Assembly: GCA_900660155.1 (NCBI GenBank)
Contig: CABFPE010000846.1
Coordinates: 199,357 to 263,356, forward strand
DNA: 64,000 nucleotides
Source of the DNA: Hofstenia miamia
Lineage: Eukaryota; Xenacoelomorpha; Acoela; Hofsteniidae
Reading direction: 5' to 3'
Shown here: positions 1 through 10,099 of the stretch, piece after piece
How the letters are laid out: every line of letters starts with the position of its first letter
How positions within the stretch are numbered: the stretch's first letter is position 1
Notes under the pieces: generated by a model
Told to the model about the DNA's origin: nothing
What the model saw: only the letters and a program-made list of their open reading frames with translations
Database searches by the model: none
Program-made: the position numbers and the translations under genes

Positions 1-2272
1 TATATATATAGGGAAAGATGGGAGAGAGAATCGCTCCCCTCCTCAGAAAAAAGCTGTGCGCACCTGACTGTTGTAGAGCATGTACTGCAATTTTATCATC
101 AACCATAATCATATATGCAAGCAACTGTTTATTCAAAATTAAATAAGAATGGATTATTTTTGTTGTTACCGCCAGCTTATGTGTCATTTGTGTGATAGCA
201 TAGTCGGAATTTCCAAGAATGTAAACGTTTTCCCAGCACAACAGTTCAAGTTTTTCGATTTTTTATGGGATATCTTTGTTATCTTTAGTCCTAAATAATG
301 ATATATGTGTTTTTGCCCTATTTCGGCATCTAGTGTTTCCGTTTCTTTTGAAAAAATGTATTAGTTGTAGATGTCTTAGCTCCAGGTTTACTCCTTCATA
401 TTTTGTAATTGTGATGAAAATGTAATTTCTAAAATTTATTCTTAACACTAAAACTGTTTTGTAAATCTTAATTCGTGAATTATTAATTCTGTTTTCCGTA
501 AACAGTTAATGGGATGCACCTCACTTCATTTAAAAGGGGAACGTAACTAAAAAGGTAAATTGGTTGGTGGTTCATAAAGGATAATTTCATATAAGGTAGA
601 GGCTCGATGACTTCTCAAGTTATTAGCATACAATTCTCAAAGGAATGTAGCGGTATAAGTAGTGCCTCCTTCAGGAAACAAACAAACCTAAAGAGGCATA
701 GATAATTCATTCCAACTTCCAAAATGTGATCTATTTTTGGAATAAAATTATTAAAAATTGTGGATCCCCAATCTGTTAGATGATGTCTTCATATGGTGCA
801 TAAAAGACCCAGAGAAATTTAGGAAAGAGAGACAAAGGAATCTTAACAGATTTTTTTAAACGTCTATCCCGTGTTGTGTTGGTTTCATTTTGTAACTGCA
901 ACGAAATTTTTGTTGGGTTCCCTTCGCCTGGATTGGAACTATTTCAGGTAAAACATTTACACTTGGATTTAATTTAGTAAATTAGGAACTTCTACTTGGT
1001 CTTTAATCTCTTGAGTTATTCGAGCTATATAGATTTATTGGGATTTGTACAAACATATTCTTAGTGTTAAAATAAATCCGTTAGATAAGGTGTTATTTTT
1101 TATCGCTATTAATTTCAAATAGCTAAAACAATTGTTTGAATTTTCATTAGTACTGCACATATTTAGGGAAAACTTATTCGCCAACGTTAACGAGTAATAG
1201 CTTCTATTGTAAGAATAAAATTCCAAAAGAAAATGCATTAGGGAATTTTTAGAACAAAGAAACTAAGTTATTTTCCATTGAAATTAAGTCTAACTCCTAG
1301 TAGATTTCCATAAAAACTTTTCCCCTACCACAGTGTTAAATAAAGGTTATGCCGAAAACTTGGGAAATTTGGACAACTATTGTTGTAAGGAATTCTACAA
1401 AGAAACTAAAAAGAGTAATAACATTGAATTAAGTTAAGCAAAGCTAAACGTAAATTTGCTAAGGTATTGTAACTAGGTTATAGGGGAAATGCCAAATTTG
1501 GGAGAACGGCTCTGGAGTATTAAAGCATCGTCTTCAAAACAATTGCCGTTGTCGGAAACCTTATAATCTTGATTTAAAAGTAAAGTTCATAAGAGAATAA
1601 TCACACTCAACGTTTCATAGGCTTAATAGTTACGTATTGTAACGCTCTTGTAGATACAACATACGGTAAATTTGACCATACTTAGGGTATTAATTTTTCA
1701 CATATTGAGAGTAAGTGACCAACTCCTTTTAGTGGTCGAATTAGAAAACCTCAAGAAATCACGAGGATAAATTGCGTGTTATTTTGAACGACGGTTTAGT
1801 TTTTTTTAAAATTGTATTTATATTTGATTGGTACATTTACAAGTTTGATCTGGTTCTTAATCCAGCAAGTCAGACACAGTGGTTGAAATTGAATTACGTG
1901 TCGAGTACTATAAAAATAACTAGGAAAAGTTAGTCGAAATAGTAAATTCCTAAATCTTAACAGCGGCCCAGAAGTCTGATTTCACCACATAATCTTTTCA
2001 TTGTAGCAAATGAGGTTGTGGAGATTTGTGATATTAAAGTTATCATCAAATATACAATATCGATTGTGATCCGGAAATAGTGGCGGTCTAAAATATCTTG
2101 CATGTACGGGGAAAAATAATTGTTGACTGTGGTCATTTTTCTATGATGTATAGTGTTGCATCAGATATTTATTAACTTTTGATTGCAAACATTGGTTAAG
2201 AAATATTTTGCACAACTATATAGTGTGCATGTCGTGTTGTGATATAAGGAGGTCGAAGGGTTTGGACCTCAA
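1..2272. other. AT-rich stretch, no gene assigned
   Basis: No convincing gene is visible. The longest open frames are about 60 codons with ordinary AT-rich composition and no motif. One plus-strand open stretch (about 800-948) ends at a possible donor (cag|gtaaaa) and could be an exon, but nothing supports its product. The first 10 bases are a TA run. Confidence 0.5.
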
Positions 2273-2496
2273 CTATGGACATTTTCCTTTTCCTTCAAGC
2301 AATTTGCGTTGTTTAAATGACAATAACGATTGAGAACTTAGGTTGGATGCAGTCGCTCTGGCTCTATTTAATTTACATGAATTTGTAAAGTAGTTATGTA
2401 ATAATGGGGGATAAGCACTAAGGTCTAACGTACGTTTTAAAGGTGACCCATCCACTCGCATTAATGATGGTTCATCAAAACTTTCAAAGAACTTAC

Positions 2497-2739
2497 CAGC
2501 TCTAACGGTCCTTTTTCGTGTATATCGTGACCCACAATAAGCAATGGGGTAGCCAAGTTGAATTTTAGGGAGCCAGGCAGTTCGTGATCATGCTTTGTCT
2601 CCCATATAAGACCTGTTTCGTCATTGGTGCGACTGCGTTCACCACATGAACTCAGGTCGTAACTCTGTGATCTATTCGGTTGCTGAGGTGTCTTTGGTCG
2701 TTTCACACGTTTTCTTCTATTTGTTGTAGCTCTGCTCAT
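2497..2739 (-). CDS. Candidate first coding exon of an unrecognised gene
   Basis: The minus strand reads 81 codons from ATG (2,739) to a consensus donor: the last codon, CTG, is followed directly by GTAAGT (complement of 2,491-2,496), leaving phase 0. The peptide starts with a very basic patch (RRKRVKRPK, residues 8-16) like a nuclear localisation signal. A polar Ser/Arg/Asn-rich stretch follows, and the exon ends in a hydrophobic segment (NLATPLLIVGHDI, 61-73). Codon use is less AT-biased than its surroundings, which favours real coding. Just upstream, a 7-codon open frame (MMKMNQV) ends in a TGA that overlaps this ATG, so either translation is controlled by an upstream frame or the true start lies in an earlier exon. 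I do not recognise the family and could not find the next exon with confidence. Confidence 0.4.
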
Positions 2740-3475
2740 ACTTGGTTCATTTTCATCATGGCTTCACTTCATTTTGATCGTACCAAACAAAATATTTGAT
2801 GTTCGAATTTTAAGTTTATCAGTTAATGTTCATATTAGTAGAAGCTATCAAGTTAATAATATTAAACGGTTTTCGCTTACAAATAGGTTTAGGTAATATT
2901 CTAATACTTGACCATGAAATATCGAATGTTACTATTTCATCAAAATCCTCTTCCTATTCGCTGTTGAGATTTGGCATGCTGTTTCATTTACGTTGATTTA
3001 TTTTTCATATATATCTCTGAAAACTCGTTTTGATTTTTTAAAATGAAATATTTTCCCTGTCTTCAGTTTATAACAGCTACTGCTTAAGACTTCAACTATT
3101 GAGTGCCGACCTAGTTTACAAATTGTGATGAAAAAACATACACCTTGTCACCGATATTATGAAGTCCTTAATAAAATGTTAGTTAAATGATTTTTCTTGT
3201 CTAGCTGTGCCTTGATTGGTGTATTGACAAATAATGTGTGGAAGCCTTTAAGCTGGCTTAAAAGACTTTTGGAGTATGCATTTGTTGGTTCATAACTGTA
3301 ATTATCATAGATTGTTAAATTATAATCATCACTTGTATAGCAAAACATATTCTTAAAAATCCCATTTACATTTTAGCTAAGGAATATCTATTTCTCTAAA
3401 CCAAAATAACGGAAACTACTACAACCAATGAAAAGGCTTTATTCAACCAGGTGGTTCGAGAATAAGATTTAGAAG
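2740..3475. other. Intergenic, upstream of the channel gene
   Basis: No gene is recognised. A 63-codon minus frame (3,157-3,348) has no motif and is probably chance. This region should hold the promoter and 5' UTR of the plus-strand channel gene, but I see no clear TATA box or initiator. Confidence 0.4.
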
Positions 3476-4672
3476 ATGTTTCATTTTGCGATGCATAGCT
3501 TGGGGTTTAAGTTATGTATTGTTCTTCAAATGCTTGCAATCTATGAATTACAGTCTGATATACTAGAAATATGGCAAAATAACGGATCATTCAAAGCAAT
3601 GCCTAAATTAGTTGATCACAAAATTCTGATTGCTATGCAATTAAGGAACATATTGGTGGTCAATGAGAAGATAGGAACCATAGAAACAACAATATTTTTG
3701 TTTACTAGTTATCAAATTGAAGATTTAAATTTGAATCAAACAGTAAATGAAACGGAGCTTCTCTATACAGATGCAAGTCATGTTTGGGAGCCTGATGTTA
3801 CCATTACCAATATTGTCAAAATGGAAAATATTGGATTTCAGCAGACATATGTTACTAGCGACGGAGACGTTGCTATCACCAAAATAGTGACTGTGATTAC
3901 GAATTGCCAATATGACATGTCAGAATTTCCATTTGATTTGCAGAAATGCCACATAAGCATTGGAACCATATCCTTAGGATTAACCAATACTTATGGATTA
4001 GAAAATGTTGACTTGAACCTAAGAGCCGGTGAATATTTTCCGAATTCGCAGTGGACACTTCTAAACGTAACAATTTCACACATATGCATAGGCTTTGACA
4101 TTCGCCAATGTTCAGAAGAAGAAGTTTTAAGCGAAAGTATTGAATATTGGAAAGAAATTCGATACACAATGTTTATTAAGCGTGATCCAATGTTTTATAT
4201 TTACACATTCATTGCACCTTTCTTAATAATAAGTTCATTAACACCCTTTGTCTACTTAATTCCTCTTGAAGCTGGTGAAAGAACTTCACTTTCAATTACC
4301 ATAAATCTGTCATACATGGTCAACTTTTTGCTAATGGTTTCCATTTTTCCAGCGAGTTCCTCCACATATCCAAGGTTAGGATATACTTTCCTCTACGCTG
4401 CACTAGTTTCCGGAGTATCTACAATAGTCAATACATTGATACTTGCTATGTATTTTTATGATCATAAAGATTTCCCACCATTTATATTAAGAAAATATGT
4501 GTGTCATTTTTTATCATATTGGGTTTTAGCACAAACGAAACAGAGAGATGAAGAACGCTTAACTCCCCTTAATGAGTGGCGTATTGTGTGCTTAACAATG
4601 GACAGAATAGTCTTTGTTTGTCTTTTAGGATACATTGCATTTCTATATGCATCAACCTTTCACGTAGTTTAG
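3476..4672 (+). CDS. Cys-loop ligand-gated ion channel (nicotinic acetylcholine receptor-like), single exon
   Basis: The 398-residue protein has the full layout of a pentameric ligand-gated channel subunit. It has a hydrophobic N-terminus likely to be a signal peptide (about 1-25) and an extracellular domain with the family WEPD motif (104-107). The signature Cys-loop runs C144 to C158 with exactly 13 residues between and a central FPFD. Four membrane segments follow: M1 about 241-263, M2 about 270-292, M3 about 301-327, M4 about 376-394. GER at 267-269 sits where cation-selective nicotinic subunits have GEK, so a cation channel is likely. The M3-M4 loop is short (about 45 residues). The loop C region has C204 and C212 but no adjacent Cys pair, so this is not a classical alpha subunit and the ligand is unknown. 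The frame is intact and uninterrupted. The ATG at 3,476 is chosen because it precedes the signal-like segment. An unspliced gene is unusual for this family and suggests retroposition or a lineage-specific intronless expansion. Confidence 0.9.
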   Translation: MFHFAMHSLGFKLCIVLQMLAIYELQSDILEIWQNNGSFKAMPKLVDHKILIAMQLRNILVVNEKIGTIETTIFLFTSYQIEDLNLNQTVNETELLYTDASHVWEPDVTITNIVKMENIGFQQTYVTSDGDVAITKIVTVITNCQYDMSEFPFDLQKCHISIGTISLGLTNTYGLENVDLNLRAGEYFPNSQWTLLNVTISHICIGFDIRQCSEEEVLSESIEYWKEIRYTMFIKRDPMFYIYTFIAPFLIISSLTPFVYLIPLEAGERTSLSITINLSYMVNFLLMVSIFPASSSTYPRLGYTFLYAALVSGVSTIVNTLILAMYFYDHKDFPPFILRKYVCHFLSYWVLAQTKQRDEERLTPLNEWRIVCLTMDRIVFVCLLGYIAFLYASTFHVV

Positions 4673-5990
4673 AAAGTATATATATTTATATCGTGCAGTT
4701 ACCATTATGGTTCGGTTGATTGGTCTTGTATTCGTGCATGAAATAATTGGCTGAAATTGTCATGCTTTATATGCTGTGCTTAAGTATAGTTTTGTTAGGT
4801 AATTTGCAAGCCGTTAATATTTTTTTTGGCAAATACAACTTATAATAGATTTTTCTTCCTAATTACAGCACTATATGTACATATAGCATGCATATATATA
4901 TATATATTGATATCTAAGTAATTTTTACTTTCTTCCAATTACAGTTCATATCTTCAAGGACATATAAAACATTAATATTTATATAAATTTTATTAAATGA
5001 ATTTCAGTTACTTTTATGTTTAAATTATATATAGGAAAATTTGCAAAATTGGTTCAAAATACACTGTACACTGCAAAGCTCAAACAGTGAAATTGGAAAC
5101 AAACAAAGTTAAAAGTGTAGCAGGTGAATTGAAGTGGTCGTGTTTGGAAGATAAAATGTTCAATGACAAACATTGTTAGAATGTTTTTAAAAAGTTAAGT
5201 TCAAAAGTGATAAATTAATCAAATTAATCCAAACAAACCGAAAGGAACTGTTAAATCTACACCCTGAAATAGAAAAGTACAAAAAACTAATGCAAAACTT
5301 TGTGTTTACCACATTTTTTGTAATATATATTAATAATAATAATATTTGTTCTTCATTTTCATCATCACAAGAATTGATTTGATTCTCTTCAATATCTTCT
5401 TCAGACTCTTTCATTTTCACCTTTCTGCTTAAGAGTTCTCTCAGTCATTTTCCTATTGGTAAACAATATTACAATTCGTTTTTATAAATTCACAAACTCA
5501 TATATTTTTTATGTCAAATATTATTTTGATTTTTGCATAATATTTTAAATAATTTTACGTTAAAAAACACTAATGATATTAGATGAGCATAGTTACTGTT
5601 ACTCTGTAGCACATAAACCTATAGTGATTAATTTATATTTAAAAGAACAATGTAAAATACTAAACATAGCATAAGTAATAATTAAGCAAAACTTTTCTCC
5701 ATGTCTAGCATTTCTTTTCACCACACTGTTCCTACTACTAACATTTGACGATATTCAATATGGTTGTTCAATTTTTTTGTATTCAAATACAACATTATGC
5801 ACCTATTCAAAAATCCAAAATATATATTTGTGTGACATATCGAAAATCAACACATATTTTAATTGTAAAATTCATTCATTTTAGCAAAAATATTGCATTT
5901 TTCAATTGGTTAATTTTTTTGAACTTTATCAACATATTTAACGACATTGATTGAATTTAGGACTAAACACACTTTGATACAATTAGGGGA
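4673..5990. other. AT-rich intergenic stretch downstream of the channel gene
   Basis: Contains short TA runs (about 4,894-4,909) and no gene I can support. The 3' UTR and polyadenylation site of the channel gene should lie at its start. Open frames of 69-77 codons here have no motif and biased composition. Confidence 0.4.
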
Positions 5991-6149
5991 GAATTTTGTC
6001 ATTTACTTAATCTTATGCCATTGGTGTATTTTGAGTTGCATAATGTAAAAATCTTCTGAAAAACACAAATCGTAATTTGAAATTTGAAAAAATTGTGCTG
6101 AGTTTTGAAAAATTGCACAAATTCTATACTTCCATTTTTGGAGTCTGTA

Positions 6150-6298
6150 ATGGGGGGGGGGGGGTGAAGTCCGTTCAAAGTTATGAATTTAAAAAATTGA
6201 AAATTAAATAGTTTGTGCATTCCTTCGTACCAAATTACGGACTTATCATTTTATTCTACTTTGGGTTCCCTCTAAAAATATATCTGTATACGCCCCTG
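6150..6298 (-). mobile_element. One end of a hAT-type DNA transposon
   Basis: Read on the minus strand, the sequence from 6,298 begins CAGGGGCGTATACAG. This is the CAGnGGCGTA-type terminus common to many hAT elements, and a C-rich run follows further in (complement of the 13 or so G around 6,151-6,165). No matching opposite end was found, so only one end can be drawn, and the inner limit (6,150) is arbitrary. Confidence 0.35.
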
Positions 6299-6419
6299 AT
6301 AAAGCATGCAACTTATTTATATGAGCATTCACAAATATTTAAGAAAAATAGGGCTAAGCCCTACATTTTTCATAAGGGAAGGCTATAAAGAAAAACATAT
6401 CGTGTAAGCGGGGTTTAAG

Positions 6420-7718
6420 CAGAGTTGGAACCGGTTCGACCCAACTGGTTGGTTGGCAAGCCGGTTAACTGGTGGTTACTTGGCCAAATACTGAGAGCTG
6501 CTAGTAGACCTGAAGCAGTGTCAATGCAGTACTCCTAAAATAATGGTGGCAGGTGATTGTGATAAAATATTTTTTGCAAACCACCAATGAATAATCCCGT
6601 GTTTTTATTTGCATAAAGTGTCTTTGTAACTGATGCACTCTCTTGCGATGACAGTTATTACTTAGGAACGTGTAGCTAAAATTGATCAAGAACACATGTC
6701 AACTATAAAGGCGTTGGTTTTGGTTGCATTCTTTAAATGTGAAGGAGAAATATTTGTTTTTTACGTGCTAAAGAGTGAGTTCATGCACATAATACCAAAA
6801 CTGTTGACATCATTTTGAAAGTCATTTTCATTTTTAAGTGCGAATACAAAATTGGGCACTGACTTGGCCCACTCACCAAATAATAGTGGTCGGTAAAAGC
6901 AAGAATTTCTATTTTAGCGGCATTTTGTAAGTCAGAATTTTCTTTATTTTAATGCCAAAGTTTGGTAACAACAAAATTGCTTAATGCCTTCACATTATTT
7001 TTTGCAATAAATTGAACTAGAATTCTATATATTCGATTGGTGATATTACAATTTACTTTTGCAAATAAATTACATATATAACAGCTGTTAAGTGGCCGAC
7101 CTTGACCGCTACTGCCAAATACCAGCTTAAGTTTTATGTTTATTGCCCGACAACCGGTATTGACAATAAACTAGTCCTAACAGACGGCTAGGGATTTCTT
7201 GATACAGGTGGCGTTTTGATGTATAGTTCTGCAAAATGCATATCACACTCTTTTGCATTGAATGCTTTGTAATATAGATACGTACAGTCTTTCCAGCTCT
7301 GGAAATCCAATCATTGTAGTTTTCGCACCTCAACCCAATTTCCCGGAAATTATTCATGATACCAACCAAGCCTGAGCTCAAGGTCTCCTCGGAAGGACAG
7401 TTTCTTAATGAAAATTTTTTTAAAAAGAGATGCCGTTCAGGTATTTGTAGTCTTAAAAGAGCAAGATTTAACAAACTTTTCTAAACTCTTAATCTGTACT
7501 GATGAGTTGCATACTTAGCAAATTTGAGAAATATTCAAATTTGAGAATATAGCTTTTTCAGTCATCAAATTGCATGTGTTTTTCCCTTAGTTTTAAGAAA
7601 GTGTCCCCATTGTGTCGTAAATATCAAATTCTGGAAAAACAGACCAGTTGACCGGCCGGTTACAGCCGGTTGAGAAAAAGCCTAGCCGGTTCACTCAATG
7701 TGACCGGTTCCAACACTG
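6420..7718. mobile_element. Non-autonomous hAT-like DNA transposon (about 1.3 kb)
   Basis: The left end reads CAGAGTTGGAACCGGTTCG and the right end, reverse-complemented, reads CAGTGTTGGAACCGGTCAC: inverted termini of the hAT type (CAGnG start). The termini are followed by GC-rich internal repeats of GGTT/CCGG that stand out from the AT-rich surroundings. Flanking 8-mers (ggtttaag and ggcttaaa) are a plausible but imperfect target duplication. The interior has no recognisable transposase; the 115-codon minus frame at 7,127-7,474 matches nothing I know. It is therefore probably mobilised in trans. Confidence 0.6.
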
Positions 7719-8616
7719 GGCTTAAAGATCTTTATAGTATATAATTTTGTCCTGTCTGGAATAATAAATTAAAAATATTTTTTGCACTGCCGTCTTAATG
7801 TAAAAAGCTAAATGCAACACAAGATAAAAAATTATAGTAAGAATATTTTTCCTTCATATATACCAAAAAATATCAACTTTAGACAATGCATGAAAGATTC
7901 GATCAATCTATGAATATATTTAATAACCAAATTCAGCAGAATAAGTGAAAGTTTTTTGCAGTAGTACATTAAAAACAACTAGGCAATCCGCAAAATCTGC
8001 TTAACAAACTTTTTTTCCCTAGAATCAGTTGTGATTGTTTGAAGATACAAAAGAAATAATTTTTTCTTTTCTCCTTTGTGAAAACCTAATTTATTTTAAT
8101 TCAAAGAAGTTATTTAGCAATAATCAGGGACTTCTCCAGGTTATCAAAATTTTCATTCTTAGATGACATTATAATATATAGATATCCTTTCTTTCTGATG
8201 TTTTCTGTAATTGTACCATGTTTTACTTAGAATACTTGAAGCAATTCAAATGACATAATTAATCAATTTATCAGAAGGAAAACGCAATAATTTATTCATT
8301 ATGTAAAGAAAATTAGATCCAAAACTGTAGACAAAAACGCATTTAAAATCCACAAAAGACTAGAAGTGAGTTATTGGTAATGCAATATAAGTATTCAATT
8401 ATACAGAAAATATACAAGATGTTTAAAACCTAAGTTATTTAAAAGTGAATATTTAACTTTGAAACCACATAAATCCAAAGTACAATGACAATCGATTGAA
8501 TATGGGTGATTAGGTGAAGCTAGGATTTTTAATATAGTCTTACACATTTCACGAAATGTTTCTTGCTACGAAATATTTTTGTCGCGCGATGGCGTATGTT
8601 AATTTCGTGTGCTATC
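7719..8616. other. AT-rich intergenic stretch
   Basis: Nothing recognisable: no open frame of note, no inverted termini and no tandem repeat. Confidence 0.4.
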
Positions 8617-9059
8617 TTAACCCATTAAAGCCCGAATTTAAAAAAGTTTGTGTATTTTGATGAAACTTTATAATTCAAGTTAAAATATTATAAATTGACT
8701 CGTAAAAGCTAAATTTTGCAAAAATAATTACATTCAATGTATTTTTAGGAGCGTATGACACTTTTTTTTGCATTTATATTACTGATAAAAAGAAAAAACT
8801 AACTTGAGAGAATTCCGTTTATTTCCATTATAGCAGTATTTTAATCAATTATAATTATTAATTATGCCGGCAAAATATAAATATTCATTCACAGAATTTT
8901 CAAAGGGTTGCCTAATGTTGCTAGGATGCTAGAACAATCTTAGTGTAAGAGTATAAGGCAATTTACAAATGAATATAGGCTAAGGTTGATTTTAGGTGAT
9001 TATTTTACTAAAGTTATTAAAACGTATAAAATTTCATACGCTGGGCTTTAATGGGTTAA
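8617..9059. mobile_element. piggyBac-type MITE with TTAA target duplications
   Basis: The element spans 8,621-9,055 (435 bp). It starts CCCATTAAAGCCC and ends GGGCTTTAATGGG, a 13 bp perfect inverted repeat. It is flanked on both sides by TTAA (8,617-8,620 and 9,056-9,059), the diagnostic piggyBac target site. The CCC...GGG termini also fit this superfamily. There is no coding capacity, so it is a non-autonomous miniature element. Both ends are intact. Confidence 0.8.
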
Positions 9060-9212
9060 TACATGGCATAACATCACAAAATATTTCTGCTTTGTGAAGT
9101 AATACGCATTGTAGTGCAGCCTTTCTTGAAAGGAAATGTTTGCTAGATTTTGGGGCAATTTGCATTTTATTTGCCTATATATTTTCTTGGAAGTCATAGA
9201 AAAAAACTATTG

Positions 9213-9284
9213 TTAGCGATTCCTCTATATTGGTCTGCCTCTTTATGTCATCACGAAATCAGACCAATTTAGAGAAATCGCTAA
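9213..9284. other. Long imperfect hairpin (25 bp stem, 22 nt loop)
   Basis: The left arm at 9,215-9,237 (ends TTGGTCTG) is complementary to the right arm at 9,260-9,282 (begins CAGACCAA) at 21 of 23 positions, extendable by two A/T pairs. Loop 9,238-9,259. The size of about 70 nt fits a small-RNA precursor or a tiny foldback element. No other evidence distinguishes these. Confidence 0.45.
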
Positions 9285-9289
9285 ATAGC

Positions 9290-10010
9290 TACCATTAGGT
9301 TAACCCACTATTTTAGATACAATTCTTACGGTATATAGTAAGATCTATTATACATACGAGGTGCCTATGAGCCCCATTATATCTTACATGAATAGAATGT
9401 TTGTTACCTTAAGTAGTTGTATAATTAAATTATTTCACGGACTGTTTTCTGCAAGCCGCATTGATTGTTCAAATGTACGTAGAACTGTTATTTTATATAT
9501 ATATATGTAGGTTTATTTATATGTAAGAACAGTAACAAGCAAATGCAGCCAGGTTGGGAACATTCCTTTATTGTTACAATGTTAATAACAAGGAAAATCA
9601 ATGCATAAAACTCATTAAAGTAAGCAATGCTAAGAATTCACACAATACACATCATGCACTGGGAATTGTTCATGAGTCACAACCATTTTCATGGTAGCTG
9701 GTCATCACCGCATTATGTTGATTGATACTTCCTCCATTGTGTGGTTTGGCGTTGAGTTTAGGCTCTGTAATTAATTTGCTGTTGATCTAAATGAAGTTCT
9801 ATAACTGGTTGAATTACAAATATTGTTGTAGTTAGATATTAAGTCTAAACATTTAGTTAGGGTCTAAACATGTAGGGGTCTAAACATGTGTAAGATCAAC
9901 TAGCAAGAACAACACTGGAGTCATACCTGCTAGGAAAAACATGCATAAACTAATTAGGCAAAGTCTTAGTTAAACTAACCTGATTATACATTAAAGAGCA
10001 TGGATCTGAA
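9290..10010 (+). repeat. LTR-like repeat, copy 1, upstream of the gypsy-type fossil
   Basis: Shares with the reverse complement of 37,650-38,030 a series of blocks in the same order: TAACCCAC..TTTTAGAT, then GGTGCCTA..AGCCCC, then TGATTGTTCA.ATGTA, then a TATATGTAAG block and AACAAGCAAATGCA.CCAGG. Other copies lie at 16.4-17.6, 40.4-40.7, 43.4-44.7 and 52.7-54.0 kb. Its position just upstream of the gag/pol remains, in the same orientation, fits a degraded 5' LTR. Exact ends are uncertain. Confidence 0.45.
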
Positions 10011-10099
10011 ACTAGTTTTTACATTTTCTTACTCTGTTACATTACTGAAAAACAGCCACAATTAATCTTTAAGTTAATGATATATTTTCTACTTATCTC

